From Thiohalocapsa sp. ML1 (GTDB taxonomy: Bacteria > Pseudomonadota > Gammaproteobacteria > Chromatiales > Chromatiaceae), in the NCBI RefSeq assembly GCF_001469165.1, contig NZ_JABX01000003.1, positions 158,470 to 222,469 of the forward strand: a DNA stretch of 64,000 nucleotides, in the 5' to 3' direction. Shown piece after piece: positions 39,306 through 48,984 of this stretch. Within the stretch, counting starts at the first letter, position 1; each line of letters starts with the position of its first letter. A program made the position numbers and the translations under genes. The notes below the pieces were generated by a model. It saw only the letters and a list, made by a program, of their open reading frames with translations, had not been told where the DNA came from and made no database searches.

Positions 39306-41864
39306 TCAGCGTTTCTCCTCGGAGGTGCTCCTTTCAACCGACCTATACGCTTTCCAGATCTGCTCACAACTAGAATAGAACCCAGCCAACATCCGCTTTG
39401 CATCCCAGACATCTCCAGGTAAAGGTCGGGATGCAATCTCGACCGCGAGCTCGCTGTTGTCGGTCGAGACGTGGACGTTCGTCTCCGCATTCGGAACCTT
39501 GACCATCCCCGCAAGCTCTGTTGCAGGGTGTGGATGCTCGACTGTTGTTGCCAGACGCAAAACTGCGACGATTGCGTCCGCCCGGGGACGGATCGCTACC
39601 GTTCGCCCGTCTTTGAAGCCCAGGATCAGGTCGTTCCCAACCACGCCGGAGGTATAGATGGTCCGTTCCCGCTCCAGTTCACGGGCTGCCTGGCGGAGGG
39701 TTGTCAGGTGTTGGCTCTCGGTTGAGTCCGAGAACATGAGCAGCACAAGTGCTGCGGCGGAGCGAACGCCAAGGTCAGCCGTGAGATATGGATGCTTCTG
39801 CAGCCACTCGTAGAAGTCCCGCTCTTTCAATTCGGCTTCGTACCTCGCGGTGAATAGCTTGGGGTAATCTATCCCGAAGATCTCAAAGATTTCGACTAGG
39901 CGAAGGTAGATGTCGTAATAGCCGAGGAACGACTGGGCATCAGAGATGCCGCGTTCTGCTGAGGCGACGAGATATCGCCGCGCCAACCGCCGCGCTTGGG
40001 CGTCGTTGCCGGCGTTGAGCCCTCCAAGTGCGTACAAGAGACCAATGTGGTAGAAGGATTTGGGCTCATTTGCCATGGCGGCCCGGAATAACAGTGCACG
40101 CGCCGCTTCGTAATCTGCCTTCTCGACTAGGGATTTTCCCTGAGCGACGAGTTGCCGTAGGTCTTGCTCAATCTGGATGCCCAGCATCTCGGCGGGGACT
40201 CGCGGCATCGTAGGCTCTTGCTCTATCAAGTAGTTGAGAAGGGCACTGAAGACTTCACCCGTAGCCGATAGTTCCTGTGCCCGCCCGTCCGCGGCCTCTG
40301 CATCTTGACGTGTCCTTGCCAGTTCCTGTTCGACAAGGCGGTAGGCCTCCCGATACTGGGCGACCACTTCATCTCTGCTTGAATCGGGAAAGGCGGTCGG
40401 GAGGCGCTCGGCAAGCTCCAAGGCGGCTCTCCATGGTAGATCGCCCGGAATGCCCGAGCTTGCGGTTTCCCGGAGGAGAGCCGCACCTGCGGCAGGATCG
40501 GGCTGAACCCCGAGGTGACCGTCCATCAAGACGAGCGCCAACGCGCCCTTCGCATTAGGGTAGTCTCGATCAGCGGCACGCCGTAACCACGTTGCGGCGG
40601 CCTCATCGTCTTGCAGCACGCCTTTCCCATCTCGATACCCTACATACACATTCCACATGCCGACTTCGTGGCCACCTTCTGCCGCCTTGAGAAACCAATT
40701 GAACCCGTTGCGGTACGAATTTGCGACGCCATAACCAAAATGATAGATTGCGCCGATATCAAACATCAGGGGCGCAAGCTGCCGTTCTGTGGCCGCCTGT
40801 TCCATCCGTTCGACGATCTTGCGGGACAGTGCTCTAATGCGGTCTCGCATTCGCGAATCGGCGTCCAGATCCTCTAGCTTCTCCAGCACAGCGCGAGACC
40901 GCAGCGGGTCGAGCAATAAATGGTGTTGATTTGCGAAGGCGTTCCATAGGCGGAACAATTCGCCAGGGACTCGACGGCCCGCTTTCTCGGCTGCAACAAG
41001 TATTCTCGCAAGCGCTAGGAGATCGGTTTGCGCAACTCGATGCTTCTCCGCATCATCAAGGTCCCAAGCGCCCGTGTCCAGCGCAATTAGGTGCAGATAG
41101 ATATTCAAATAGATCAGGGCCGCCTGGGCCTCGGCCGGTATCTCTTTGCCCGCTTGCTTGTCCGAGGAGTCCAAATAGATACGCAGAAACCAATCTGCTG
41201 CCAACCACCGGATCTCCGCCTCAAGTGCTGGAGAAATGGTCCGGTACTTCTCGTCCACAAAGGCGAGTGGCAACAATTCAACGACTTTTTCGCGCTCACC
41301 GCCTTCCCATAGACGCCAAGAAAGAGACCAGAGAGCCACCAAGTCCAGACGCTGTACGCCAACCTCAAGCAAGTGCTGGATCTCCTGCGCCGAGCTGTCT
41401 TCGCTGTCAGCGAGCACGCGAGCCAGGTTGTTTGGCGCATGGGGACTGCCCAGCTCGATTGCTTCGCGGTATAGCCGGATAATCTGCTCCTGGTCTACCG
41501 GGGCCTCCGGGTCTGCTGGAACATGGACAAGCTTTGCCCGTGTGAACGCGGCATTCGCGTCGGACTTGCCCAGGGCGGCGTGCGTTTCCGCCTGTCTGCG
41601 ATCCGGCGCAGTCCCGATGCCGTAGAAATGGCAGAGTGCAAGCAACCCGTGCGCCTTAAGGCTCGCGCCGTCGCTTGCGAGACGTTGAAGATTCGGCACG
41701 AGCTGATCGAGAGAGCGCTCCGGATCGGAGCGAGCCTCGAACAAGGCATAAGTGTGTTCTTCAAGGGACTGTTCTCGCCCACAGGATGGCAAGCCGGCCA
41801 GGACCAGCAACACAATAGCTGATGTCCACCAGAGTCGGGACCAAGTCCGTGTGCAAGCCTGCAT
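39306..41864 (-). CDS. Sel1-repeat lipoprotein
   Basis: 852 aa. The N-terminus has a hydrophobic signal (TSAIVLLVLAGLPSC) with a possible lipobox Cys at about residue 28. The body is helical with Sel1/TPR-like units, for example GLLALCHFYGIGTAPDRRQA, GAIYHFGYGVANSYRNGFNW, and VGYRDGKGVLQDDEAAATWL; the last ~150 residues are a separate domain with beta character (SGVVGNDLILGFKDGRTVAI). Sel1 repeats mediate protein-protein contacts. It follows the NACHT gene on the same strand after 147 bp, so it may be the third gene of that operon and act on the outer side of the membrane. Base composition is lower in GC than the surroundings. Confidence 0.75.
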   Translation of the reverse strand: MQACTRTWSRLWWTSAIVLLVLAGLPSCGREQSLEEHTYALFEARSDPERSLDQLVPNLQRLASDGASLKAHGLLALCHFYGIGTAPDRRQAETHAALGKSDANAAFTRAKLVHVPADPEAPVDQEQIIRLYREAIELGSPHAPNNLARVLADSEDSSAQEIQHLLEVGVQRLDLVALWSLSWRLWEGGEREKVVELLPLAFVDEKYRTISPALEAEIRWLAADWFLRIYLDSSDKQAGKEIPAEAQAALIYLNIYLHLIALDTGAWDLDDAEKHRVAQTDLLALARILVAAEKAGRRVPGELFRLWNAFANQHHLLLDPLRSRAVLEKLEDLDADSRMRDRIRALSRKIVERMEQAATERQLAPLMFDIGAIYHFGYGVANSYRNGFNWFLKAAEGGHEVGMWNVYVGYRDGKGVLQDDEAAATWLRRAADRDYPNAKGALALVLMDGHLGVQPDPAAGAALLRETASSGIPGDLPWRAALELAERLPTAFPDSSRDEVVAQYREAYRLVEQELARTRQDAEAADGRAQELSATGEVFSALLNYLIEQEPTMPRVPAEMLGIQIEQDLRQLVAQGKSLVEKADYEAARALLFRAAMANEPKSFYHIGLLYALGGLNAGNDAQARRLARRYLVASAERGISDAQSFLGYYDIYLRLVEIFEIFGIDYPKLFTARYEAELKERDFYEWLQKHPYLTADLGVRSAAALVLLMFSDSTESQHLTTLRQAARELERERTIYTSGVVGNDLILGFKDGRTVAIRPRADAIVAVLRLATTVEHPHPATELAGMVKVPNAETNVHVSTDNSELAVEIASRPLPGDVWDAKRMLAGFYSSCEQIWKAYRSVERSTSEEKR

Positions 41865-42011
41865 GAAAGACTACCCTCTGAGCTTCCGCATTAGCCCAAG
41901 TTGCGCGTAACAGGTCCGCTGCACGTGTGCACCGGTGGCGGTGAAAAAGGCCACACCGGGGAGGCGCGATCAGGTAGATACCGCCTGAGGATCATCGAGC
42001 GCACTCTTTGG

Positions 42012-45000
42012 TCATCGTGATATCCCTAACCAACGAATTTCTAGCTCCGCGAGCAGGGTATCCAGCTCATCGCAGCCGGTCTTCGGCGGCCTGCCGTATT
42101 TCCAGTCTCCCTGCAGCAGCGTCACCTCCTTATCCAAACGCTGAAGATAGCGCCGCTTCCCCCCTTTGGTCTGCAACGCGTCTAACTCGGCTTCGATCTC
42201 GGCGCAACAGGGATTCTCGGGAATTATTACCTTGTGCAACCGATCCCCGTCCTTTACCCAAGGGAGGATGATCTCAACAACAACTCTAACAACGCCATAA
42301 ACAGCGGCCAACACAAGAGCAATGAGGAAACCGACGCCAAGCACGACCCCAAGTTTTTCCCAGGAGATGTCGGGCGTGGTCACTTCGGTCCGGGAGGGCC
42401 ATTGAAATAACCCGGGGAATATCAGACCGAAAACCCAGGAGACGCCTGCAAAGGCGCCACCCAAAAGACCCAGAGCGAGACCTAATACCAAGTATGCAAC
42501 GGTTGTGGAGAGTAATTCGGCGCCAGCGTTGCGGATATTGGCGACCAGCTCCCTCAGACCCTTGCGGAACCGATACCAAGGTAACCATTCCCCCGCGGTT
42601 CGTGCTTCGACCCGCTCGGAAGTCCTTTTCTTCGACAACTTTTTCCGGACTTCCTCGGCAGCGGCCCGTTCCCTGCTCGCTGCGGCGGCCACGTCCGGCA
42701 GAGGTGGGGAAAGGTGATTCCGCACGAGGTAGGCGACCAGGTAGGGTCCGAACATCAAGCCTGCGTAGGCGAGGGGTTGCAGGTACTGGGCGTAAATGCG
42801 GAACGCCTTGATCGCGGCATCAAAGTCCACTCCAACGGCATGCAAGAGTAGAAATAGTCCAAAGGGTGGCAAGAGGAACAGACAGGCAAGCGCAAAGGCT
42901 AGAGCTGCCAGACCGAATGTTCCTGCTCGGTCGGACAACAACCGCGCTTTCGGTCGTGTCGACAGTAAACCGAGGTAATGGGGGCGCCCGACGCCGCGGA
43001 GATCTATACCGATCGCCCGAAGGACGTTGAGCAGGACGTAAGCCGGCCCGAGAAGCAACAGGGTACCTGCGACCAGATTCCCACCCAACAGTTGCATCAG
43101 CAGAACAATGACGCTCGCCGTGAGGCACAAGGTCAAGGTCACATCCTCGATCCACAGCCAGCGGTTGAAAGGGCGCAGCGTCCGAAAGGCATTGGACCAG
43201 GCCAGGCTTTTCTGCAGCTCGCGGCCTCGCGTCAAGTGGTGGAAGGGCGGCAGTGCGGCAAGGCGGGCCGCGAGTTGATGATTGATTCGGTCGTCGGGCT
43301 GCTCTAGGTTTCTGCAAGACCAAAAGGCGGGCTGATTGATCAAGCGATTGTTCCAGCCGATGACCTCGGACAAGATGTTCGCGAGGTTGCTGGGCTTGAG
43401 TATGCCGGCGAGCTCCACCATGAAGCGTGCGGGTACGAGATCTCTCCCGCGCAATCTCTTGAAGATCTGCTCCCCCATTGCGTCCTTGAAGTCGACGCAC
43501 GCTTCCCGTCGGGTACCAAAGGCGTCGATCAAGAAGCGAAAGTAGTGGATCGCATCCCGACGCGCTTCGTCCTTGCCGGCGAGATAGCCCCGACTCAAGG
43601 TGTCCCAGCACTCGTTGGCCAGTCGTTGCGCCCGTTGAAGCTCGACGATCTCACAAACCATCACGAGGGTGTCTCTCCAGGCGCTGTCTCGCGGGATGGA
43701 GTCTGTCGGTAGATGCGGTTCTCGGGCCTGGATCTGTGCCGCGAAGTATTCGGCGAACTTCCGATGCACGAACGACACCATCGGCTCCGTTCCAGGCCCG
43801 ATTCGCAGGAGCTTGGCCCCCGGAGCCTCAGCCAGGCAGGCAAGCTCGTCCTCCTGCAAGCCGGCGACTGCCAGAACCCGATGCCGTGGCAGGTCCAAGG
43901 TGGCGGAGTCGATCATGTGGTAGGCGAGCCTCCGGCATGCCTCGATAAGTCTTGGAATGTCCGTGGATCGGAGGCGCGCATGCATGTCGGTGACATCTGC
44001 GAGGCGACTGTCGATGAACGAGGAATAGAAGGTAGCCTTGTCGGCGGGCAGGTCGTCTACGGTAGCGCGTGCCAGGTTGCGGCGTACGTACTCCACCAGC
44101 AGCATGGCGAAGAAGGGATTCCGCGCAATCGGTACCAGCTCGCTCCTATGCTGGTGTAGATACTCTTTGACGACAGGGCCCCTGGGGCCGATCCGCCTCT
44201 TGATGAACTCATCGACGCGCTCGTTGGACATCGGCAGGATCTTGAAATGGGCATGCTGCCGGAAGCTGAGCGTGGGGCTGCGGAATCTCCGCGAGGCAAG
44301 GATGCCACGCCCGCCGCAGGGATCCTGGAGAAAGGCGAAGATTGCGCGGGAGAGGACATCGATCAGTTTTGAGCCGTCCGCCTCGTTGAGCACGGTGCCG
44401 ATCTCGTCGAAGCCGTCCAACAGCAGGAACACGGTGCCGCGGTCGATTAGGTCGCTCAGGCAATCGTCTATGAATTTATCGTCGCCAATCTCGCTGCGCG
44501 CATAGTCTAGGATGAAATCGCGCAAAGAGCGGATCACGGTGTCCTGTGCGGGTGGCGATGCGCTGCTCCAGTCCTTGGGCAAATGCCATTCCCGTAGACT
44601 GATATAGAGCGGAACCGGCGTGCCTGGGCGCCATTCCGCGAGCAGGTCTTGGCAGAGGCGCCTGAGGGCGACGCTCTTGCCGCTTCCGGGGTCACCCGTA
44701 AGACGGATGATCTCGCCAGGGTTCTTTTGCCAGAATCTCAGGGTCCGTTTGCGTCGATGCCTGCGGAACATGCTGAGCAGGTCCGCCCTGGCCCTTCCTG
44801 GGCTACCGGCCTCCTCGACTTCGACCTGGAGCGGCGCGAAGTACTCGCTGCTCCAATCGGTCTGCCTCGCGTAATTGTCGAGGGCGTTCTCGATCTTCTC
44901 GAGCCAAGACTTCAGGCGCTGGTTGTAACCCGCACCGGCGCATGGTCGCTTGGCCCGCAGGTGGCGGCGAAGGGGCGGCGCGACGACGCCTAGGGCAGAT

Positions 45001-45131
45001 AGAAGCTCTCTCGTTTCCTCGAAATCCTTTTCGATCTTGAATCTCTGAGCGGCGTCGGAGCATTTAGCGTATTCGCTGCGAAGATATTCGAGCTTCTCAG
45101 TGAGAGTCTGCTTCGCGTCCTGCCCGGCCAT
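42012..45131 (-). CDS. NACHT-type NTPase with C-terminal transmembrane bundle
   Basis: 1039 aa. Residues 10-48 form a short helical hairpin (LTEKLEYLRSEYAKCSDAAQ, then RFKIEKDFEETRELLSALG) that closely resembles the C-terminus of the upstream phosphoesterase. The NACHT domain follows: Walker A GDPGSGKS at 146-153, Walker B VFLLLDGFDEIG near 235-246, sensor ILASRRFRSP, and the typical winged-helix region (VSFVHRKFAEYFAAQ). Residues ~660-960 contain about five to seven hydrophobic segments (e.g. LGLALGLLGGAFAGVSWVFG), then a charged C-terminal tail. This is a membrane-anchored NLR-like protein, a class linked to anti-phage defence. The start shares one base with the phosphoesterase stop. Confidence 0.85.
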   Translation of the reverse strand: MAGQDAKQTLTEKLEYLRSEYAKCSDAAQRFKIEKDFEETRELLSALGVVAPPLRRHLRAKRPCAGAGYNQRLKSWLEKIENALDNYARQTDWSSEYFAPLQVEVEEAGSPGRARADLLSMFRRHRRKRTLRFWQKNPGEIIRLTGDPGSGKSVALRRLCQDLLAEWRPGTPVPLYISLREWHLPKDWSSASPPAQDTVIRSLRDFILDYARSEIGDDKFIDDCLSDLIDRGTVFLLLDGFDEIGTVLNEADGSKLIDVLSRAIFAFLQDPCGGRGILASRRFRSPTLSFRQHAHFKILPMSNERVDEFIKRRIGPRGPVVKEYLHQHRSELVPIARNPFFAMLLVEYVRRNLARATVDDLPADKATFYSSFIDSRLADVTDMHARLRSTDIPRLIEACRRLAYHMIDSATLDLPRHRVLAVAGLQEDELACLAEAPGAKLLRIGPGTEPMVSFVHRKFAEYFAAQIQAREPHLPTDSIPRDSAWRDTLVMVCEIVELQRAQRLANECWDTLSRGYLAGKDEARRDAIHYFRFLIDAFGTRREACVDFKDAMGEQIFKRLRGRDLVPARFMVELAGILKPSNLANILSEVIGWNNRLINQPAFWSCRNLEQPDDRINHQLAARLAALPPFHHLTRGRELQKSLAWSNAFRTLRPFNRWLWIEDVTLTLCLTASVIVLLMQLLGGNLVAGTLLLLGPAYVLLNVLRAIGIDLRGVGRPHYLGLLSTRPKARLLSDRAGTFGLAALAFALACLFLLPPFGLFLLLHAVGVDFDAAIKAFRIYAQYLQPLAYAGLMFGPYLVAYLVRNHLSPPLPDVAAAASRERAAAEEVRKKLSKKRTSERVEARTAGEWLPWYRFRKGLRELVANIRNAGAELLSTTVAYLVLGLALGLLGGAFAGVSWVFGLIFPGLFQWPSRTEVTTPDISWEKLGVVLGVGFLIALVLAAVYGVVRVVVEIILPWVKDGDRLHKVIIPENPCCAEIEAELDALQTKGGKRRYLQRLDKEVTLLQGDWKYGRPPKTGCDELDTLLAELEIRWLGISR

Positions 45132-46327
45132 CAGTCGAGATCCCGGAGCTTGGCCTCCGCCTCCTCAATCAGCTTGCGCAGTGTGAATTTCTGCGCCGGA
45201 TCAGAGCAGATGGCCTGCTGTACGCGCAGGTAGTCGAGCTTTTCTTGCCAGATGGGCAAAGCCGAGGACGTGCGCGCGGTTGCGTTCGGCATGCTGCCCG
45301 CGGGGCCGAAGGTTGCGGGCGCGTTCTGCCCCGCTTCGTCCAGGTCCAGTGTCCAGGTGCCGTCCGGGCAGCCGGGTTGGTTGCGGTCGACGTCCCAGTC
45401 GTGTCGGTTCCACTGGCGGAACAGCACGCGGAGGCGACGGGGCGAACCGTACAGCTCGATCCACTGGAAGGCGTTGGGGTAGCTCTTGCCGGAGTAGCAG
45501 CAGCCGGCGGCCAGCTCGACGCAACTGCGCTTCGGGTCCGGCGGGACGAGGCGCACCGGGTCTGGCTCGTGCAGGTGGCCGCGCAGGATGAGGTCGCGGC
45601 GGCGGTGCAGGGTGCGCTTGGCCTCGGTTCGGTCGAGCTCGGCGAGCGAATCCCAGGGGTGGTGAAGCAGCGCGATGCGCCAGTCGTGGTCGGCGTCGGC
45701 ATCCCGGTGGAGCGCGGTCTGGTTGATCTGATAGGTGCCGATGACGAGGCGGCTGTCGTCGTCGCGGGCCGCCAACCAAGCGGAGTCGAGCCCGGCGATA
45801 TGGAGCCGCTGGCCTTGGATCGTCAGGCTGCGCTGCCACCAGGGCAGTGGCTGCGGTTGGCCGAGCCAGTCGCCATGGAACGCCTGGTAGGCGGCATGCC
45901 GCTCGATCAGGAGTTGGCGTGTGGCATCGTGGCGAAGACGGTCGGTTACGGCGTCCTGGTGCTTCGCCTTCAGGATCACCTGGTGCGCGTCCTTGGCGGC
46001 GGGTCCGATCCGCGCCCAATCGACGTCATGGTTGCCGGGCACCAGCAGCAGGCGGTCGCGGGGCAGCGGGTGATTCGGATCGGCAAGCCGTGGCCAAAGC
46101 TGGTTTTCCAACCAGGTCCGGGCGAGGTCGTATTCCTCCGGCTTGCCGGATTGGGCGAGGTCGCCGGTGATAACGACGAGGTCCGGGGTGAGGCCGTTAC
46201 CGGCGATGTCCTGGCCAATGAAGGCGGCCAGCTCGCGCAGGATCGGGTCGGCGTCCCAATGCCGCCCGACGCTGAAATGGAAATCCGACAGGTGCAGGAT
46301 GCGGACGGGGGTTTGCTGGGCGTCCAT
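45131..46327 (-). CDS. Calcineurin-like metallophosphoesterase with C-terminal adaptor-like helices
   Basis: 398 aa from the ATG at 46327; a longer reading adds 85 residues of poor quality. All five metallophosphoesterase motifs are present: LSDFH, VVITGDLAQ, LVPGNHDVDW, IALLHHPWD and ILRGHLHEP, so it is probably an active phosphodiesterase or nuclease. The last ~40 residues (EKLDYLRVQQAICSDPAQKF, then TLRKLIEEAEAKLRDLD) match the N-terminus of the NACHT protein encoded next. That suggests homotypic pairing of the enzyme with its NACHT partner. The stop shares one base with the NACHT start, giving tight translational coupling. Confidence 0.85.
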   Translation of the reverse strand: MDAQQTPVRILHLSDFHFSVGRHWDADPILRELAAFIGQDIAGNGLTPDLVVITGDLAQSGKPEEYDLARTWLENQLWPRLADPNHPLPRDRLLLVPGNHDVDWARIGPAAKDAHQVILKAKHQDAVTDRLRHDATRQLLIERHAAYQAFHGDWLGQPQPLPWWQRSLTIQGQRLHIAGLDSAWLAARDDDSRLVIGTYQINQTALHRDADADHDWRIALLHHPWDSLAELDRTEAKRTLHRRRDLILRGHLHEPDPVRLVPPDPKRSCVELAAGCCYSGKSYPNAFQWIELYGSPRRLRVLFRQWNRHDWDVDRNQPGCPDGTWTLDLDEAGQNAPATFGPAGSMPNATARTSSALPIWQEKLDYLRVQQAICSDPAQKFTLRKLIEEAEAKLRDLD

Positions 46328-46943
46328 TGGCAAATTCAGGTTGTGGTTCTTGGTGCGCGCCGGATTATCGGCCAGGGCCAACGGTCGGGGAAGGCCAGCG
46401 CACTGGCCGCGGTGGCCCAAGTCCAGGCGCAGGACCGCAAAGCCGTCCGGATCCCTGGGCAGGGCCAGGGGCCGCGGCACCTGGTTCGCGCTGCATCGCG
46501 GTACTCCGATGGCGGCAATGGCCGGACGGGCGGTCTGCGGCAAGTCTACCGGCAGTGCGATGGCGACAGGACGACTTTCCACGGCGCTGCGGCGCGGTGA
46601 GGCTCAACGCGGTGGCGATCCCTGCTCGGCCCCGCCGGGGGTCGGCTCAGCCGGCGCCGGGTGGTGCCGATCGGCGCTCGCGCGCGAGCGCCGCCGACGC
46701 ACATGGCGCAGCAGACATCCTTTGTGCCGTCGGTCGGCCAACGCGCGCTTGCGCTGCTGGACCGGAAAGCCGGCACAGCGCATGGTCTGTCCCGGCATAT
46801 CCTCCGAGCTCCTCCGACCATCCTGCGCGAATATCGTGCGCTGTCTCCGGCCCTTTGCTCCCCAAGCGCGATATCGTCGCGAAACTTGACGGATCTCCAG
46901 GCAGTTTGCGCCGTCAAGGATTTCCGCCAAACGAGGTCACCCC
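46328..46943. other. Divergent intergenic region
   Basis: 616 bp between the phosphoesterase/NACHT operon and the SGNH gene. It contains a perfect 20-bp palindrome at 46673-46692 (GGCGCTCGCGCGCGAGCGCC) and, at about 46608-46665, a copy of a GC-rich block also found at about 48010-48060 and 48988-49040. No gene is convincing. Confidence 0.45.
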
Positions 46944-47939
46944 ATGTCACGCAAGCCCATTGTCTTGATGGTCGCCACGCTGCTGCTCGCGCGCAGCGCC
47001 GCCGCAACCATCGCCGGAGCCATCTCCAGCATCGTCACCTTCGGGGACTCCAACGTCGATATCGGCAACGCCTAGCGCATCAATCCGGCGACGGTCCCGC
47101 CGCCCAACTTCAACGGCCGCTATTCCAACGGCCCGTTGACCATGGAATCTGTCGCCACCGCGCTCGGCGTGACGCAGACCAACTACGGCGTCGCGGGCGC
47201 CTGGAGCGGCACCGACAACAACTTTCGCATCGTCGGCACCACCCCGCCGGACCTCGCGAATACCGGCGTGCTGAATCAGCTCAATGACTGGGAGGCCGAC
47301 CTCGCCGGCGGTGCCGCCGACCCGAACGCCCTCTTCGTCTATTGGGCGGGGTCCAATGACCTGTTCGAGTCGTCCGGTGTGGACCTGACCTTGCAGGAGC
47401 GCATCGACGGGGTGAAGGCCAATCTCGCCACCGCCATGGGGCGACTCGACGCGGGCGGGGCGCGCCGTATCCTGGTCGGCACGCGCACGCCGCGGGACGT
47501 ACTCGACAGCGCGAACGACCTGCGCGGGCAGGCGCTGAATGCCGAGATCCGGGCGCTGATCCCGCTGCTCGACGCCACCTACGGCGCCAGCATCGAGCTG
47601 TTCGACGCCTACGACATCATCGCCGAGGTCATGCGCGACCCGGCCACCTTCGGCTTTCTCGCCACCGGCGCCCACTGCGCCGCGGACCCGGCCTGCTACA
47701 CCAACCCGAGCGTGGCCGCCACCTACATCAACTGGGATGGCGCCCACAAGACCACAGCGGTGCTGTCGCTGCTCGCCGACCGGATCTTGGAGCAACTGGA
47801 GAACCCGAGCGCCGTGCCCGTGCCCGGCACCCTGCCGCTGGCGCTGCTCGCGCTGGGGCCGCTGCTCGTATTGCGCCGCCGCCGCGCCGGAGTGCGGCGG
47901 CGACCGGCGGCGACAGCGCTCAGTCCTGCCGCCAGGTGA
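46944..47939 (+). pseudogene. SGNH hydrolase with C-terminal sorting signal, broken by an amber codon
   Basis: From the ATG at 46944 the frame encodes a signal peptide (MSRKPIVLMVATLLLARSAA) and the catalytic block SSIVTFGDSNVD, then meets TAG at 47073-47075 (codon 44). The same frame continues with FNGRYSNGP, then YWAGSNDLFES (Asn block) and NWDGAHKTTAV (Asp/His block), and ends in a PEP-CTERM-like tail: VPVPGTLPLALLALGPLLVL followed by RRRR. All SGNH blocks are in one frame, so a single point mutation separates the nucleophile Ser from the rest. Without readthrough it is inactive. Confidence 0.85.
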
Positions 47940-48008
47940 AAAGGGCCGCGCCTGCGCGGCAGGTGCGGCTCAGGCCGCACCGAGCCGCGCTGGCCGGCCC
48001 CGTGCCGA

Positions 48009-48641
48009 TCATGGCCGAGGCGATCCCCGCTCGGCCCCGTCGGCGGCCGGCTCATCCGGCCCCGCAGCCGCGTCCGGCTCGTCGCCCCACTGGATGCTCA
48101 AGCCCTCGATGACGCGCACCGGCGTCTCGCCCGTCAGCCCCTGCACGTCCGGTTTGCCGTAGGCGCCGTCGAGGAGCCGGTAGATGGTCAGCACCCGGTC
48201 GGTGGGGTGCACCAGCCAGTACTCGCGCACCCCGCGGCGCTCGTAGAGGTCGCGCTTGACGGTGTGGTCCTTCACCGCGGTGCGCTTGGACAGGACCTCG
48301 ATGATCCAGTCCGGCGCCCCGCGGCAGCCGGCGTCGTTGAGCTTGGCGGGGTCGCAGATCACGGCGATGTCCGGCTGCACCACGGTGTCGACCTGATCAT
48401 CGGCCTCGTCCGCGCGCGGCAGGCGCACGTCGAAGGGTGCCGAGTAGACCTCGCAGGGCTTGCCGCGCAGGAAGCCGTGGATCTGGGTCGTCAGCTCCAC
48501 GACCATCTGCTGGTGCGGTCGCGTCGGTGCCGGGCACATGTCCCAGGCCTCGCCGTCGATGAGCTCCCAGCGTTCTTCCGCGGACCAGCGGCGGTAGTCG
48601 CCGTAGGTGAAGCGGCGCATCTTCAGGGCGGGTGCGTTCAT
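48009..48641 (-). CDS. Uma2 family endonuclease-like protein, copy A
   Basis: 210 aa, Uma2/DUF820 family with a PD-(D/E)XK-type core: FTYGDYRRW, WELIDGEAWDM, the VQPDIAVICD strand and PDWIIEVLSKRTAVKDHTVK with the catalytic E-x-(S/K) region, then the Y-W-L-V motif (REYWLVHPTDRVLTIYRL). Nearly identical to copy B at 48985-49617: by eye 201 of 210 residues match, with differences confined to residues 51-59 and the last 13 residues. The family is abundant in cyanobacteria and phototrophic proteobacteria; its role is uncertain. Confidence 0.9.
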   Translation of the reverse strand: MNAPALKMRRFTYGDYRRWSAEERWELIDGEAWDMCPAPTRPHQQMVVELTTQIHGFLRGKPCEVYSAPFDVRLPRADEADDQVDTVVQPDIAVICDPAKLNDAGCRGAPDWIIEVLSKRTAVKDHTVKRDLYERRGVREYWLVHPTDRVLTIYRLLDGAYGKPDVQGLTGETPVRVIEGLSIQWGDEPDAAAGPDEPAADGAERGSPRP

Positions 48642-48649
48642 GCCACGGG

Positions 48650-48671
48650 GCGCGCAGACCAGCGTTTCATC
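48650..48671 (-). pseudogene. Deletion relic of the His-rich gene in cassette A
   Basis: Here the start region seen before the His-rich gene (CGGCCGATG) is joined directly to its last codons (ACGCTGGTCTG). About 340 bp of coding sequence is missing compared with 49630-49989. Confidence 0.6.
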
Positions 48672-48748
48672 GGCCTACTCCACGGAGTTGCCTCGCCGGC
48701 GTCGCGAGCTGCCGGCTCTGTGCACAGGCACGCGCATCAATGCACGCA

Positions 48749-48846
48749 TGCCCCTTCAAGCGCTCCGCCTGCCGGCGCCTTCCATGCACCCGGCCGTCGA
48801 AACACTTCGCAAGCATAGACCTTGAAGCCGGTGCTCGCGCTGCGTG
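48749..48846. repeat. Cassette leader repeat, copy A
   Basis: About 98 bp closely similar to 50064-50162; shared blocks include GAAACACTTCGCAAGCATAG. Lies upstream (minus-strand sense) of the Uma2 copy A cassette and probably carries its promoter. Confidence 0.7.
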
Positions 48847-48984
48847 CAGTCCAGTCGCCTGTGAAGTGCGGCGGCGAGCGGCGGCGACAGCGCCCGGTCA
48901 TGCCGCCAGGTGACGAGTGCCGCGCCCGCGCCGCGGGTGCGGCTCAAGTCGCGCCGACCGCAGCGCTGGCCGGCGCCATGTCGA

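Noticed and set aside
46604..47007. Minus-strand open frames between the phosphoesterase and the SGNH gene
   Set aside because: Arg/Ala-rich, no motif, overlapping the start of the SGNH gene and a palindrome; treated as non-coding.
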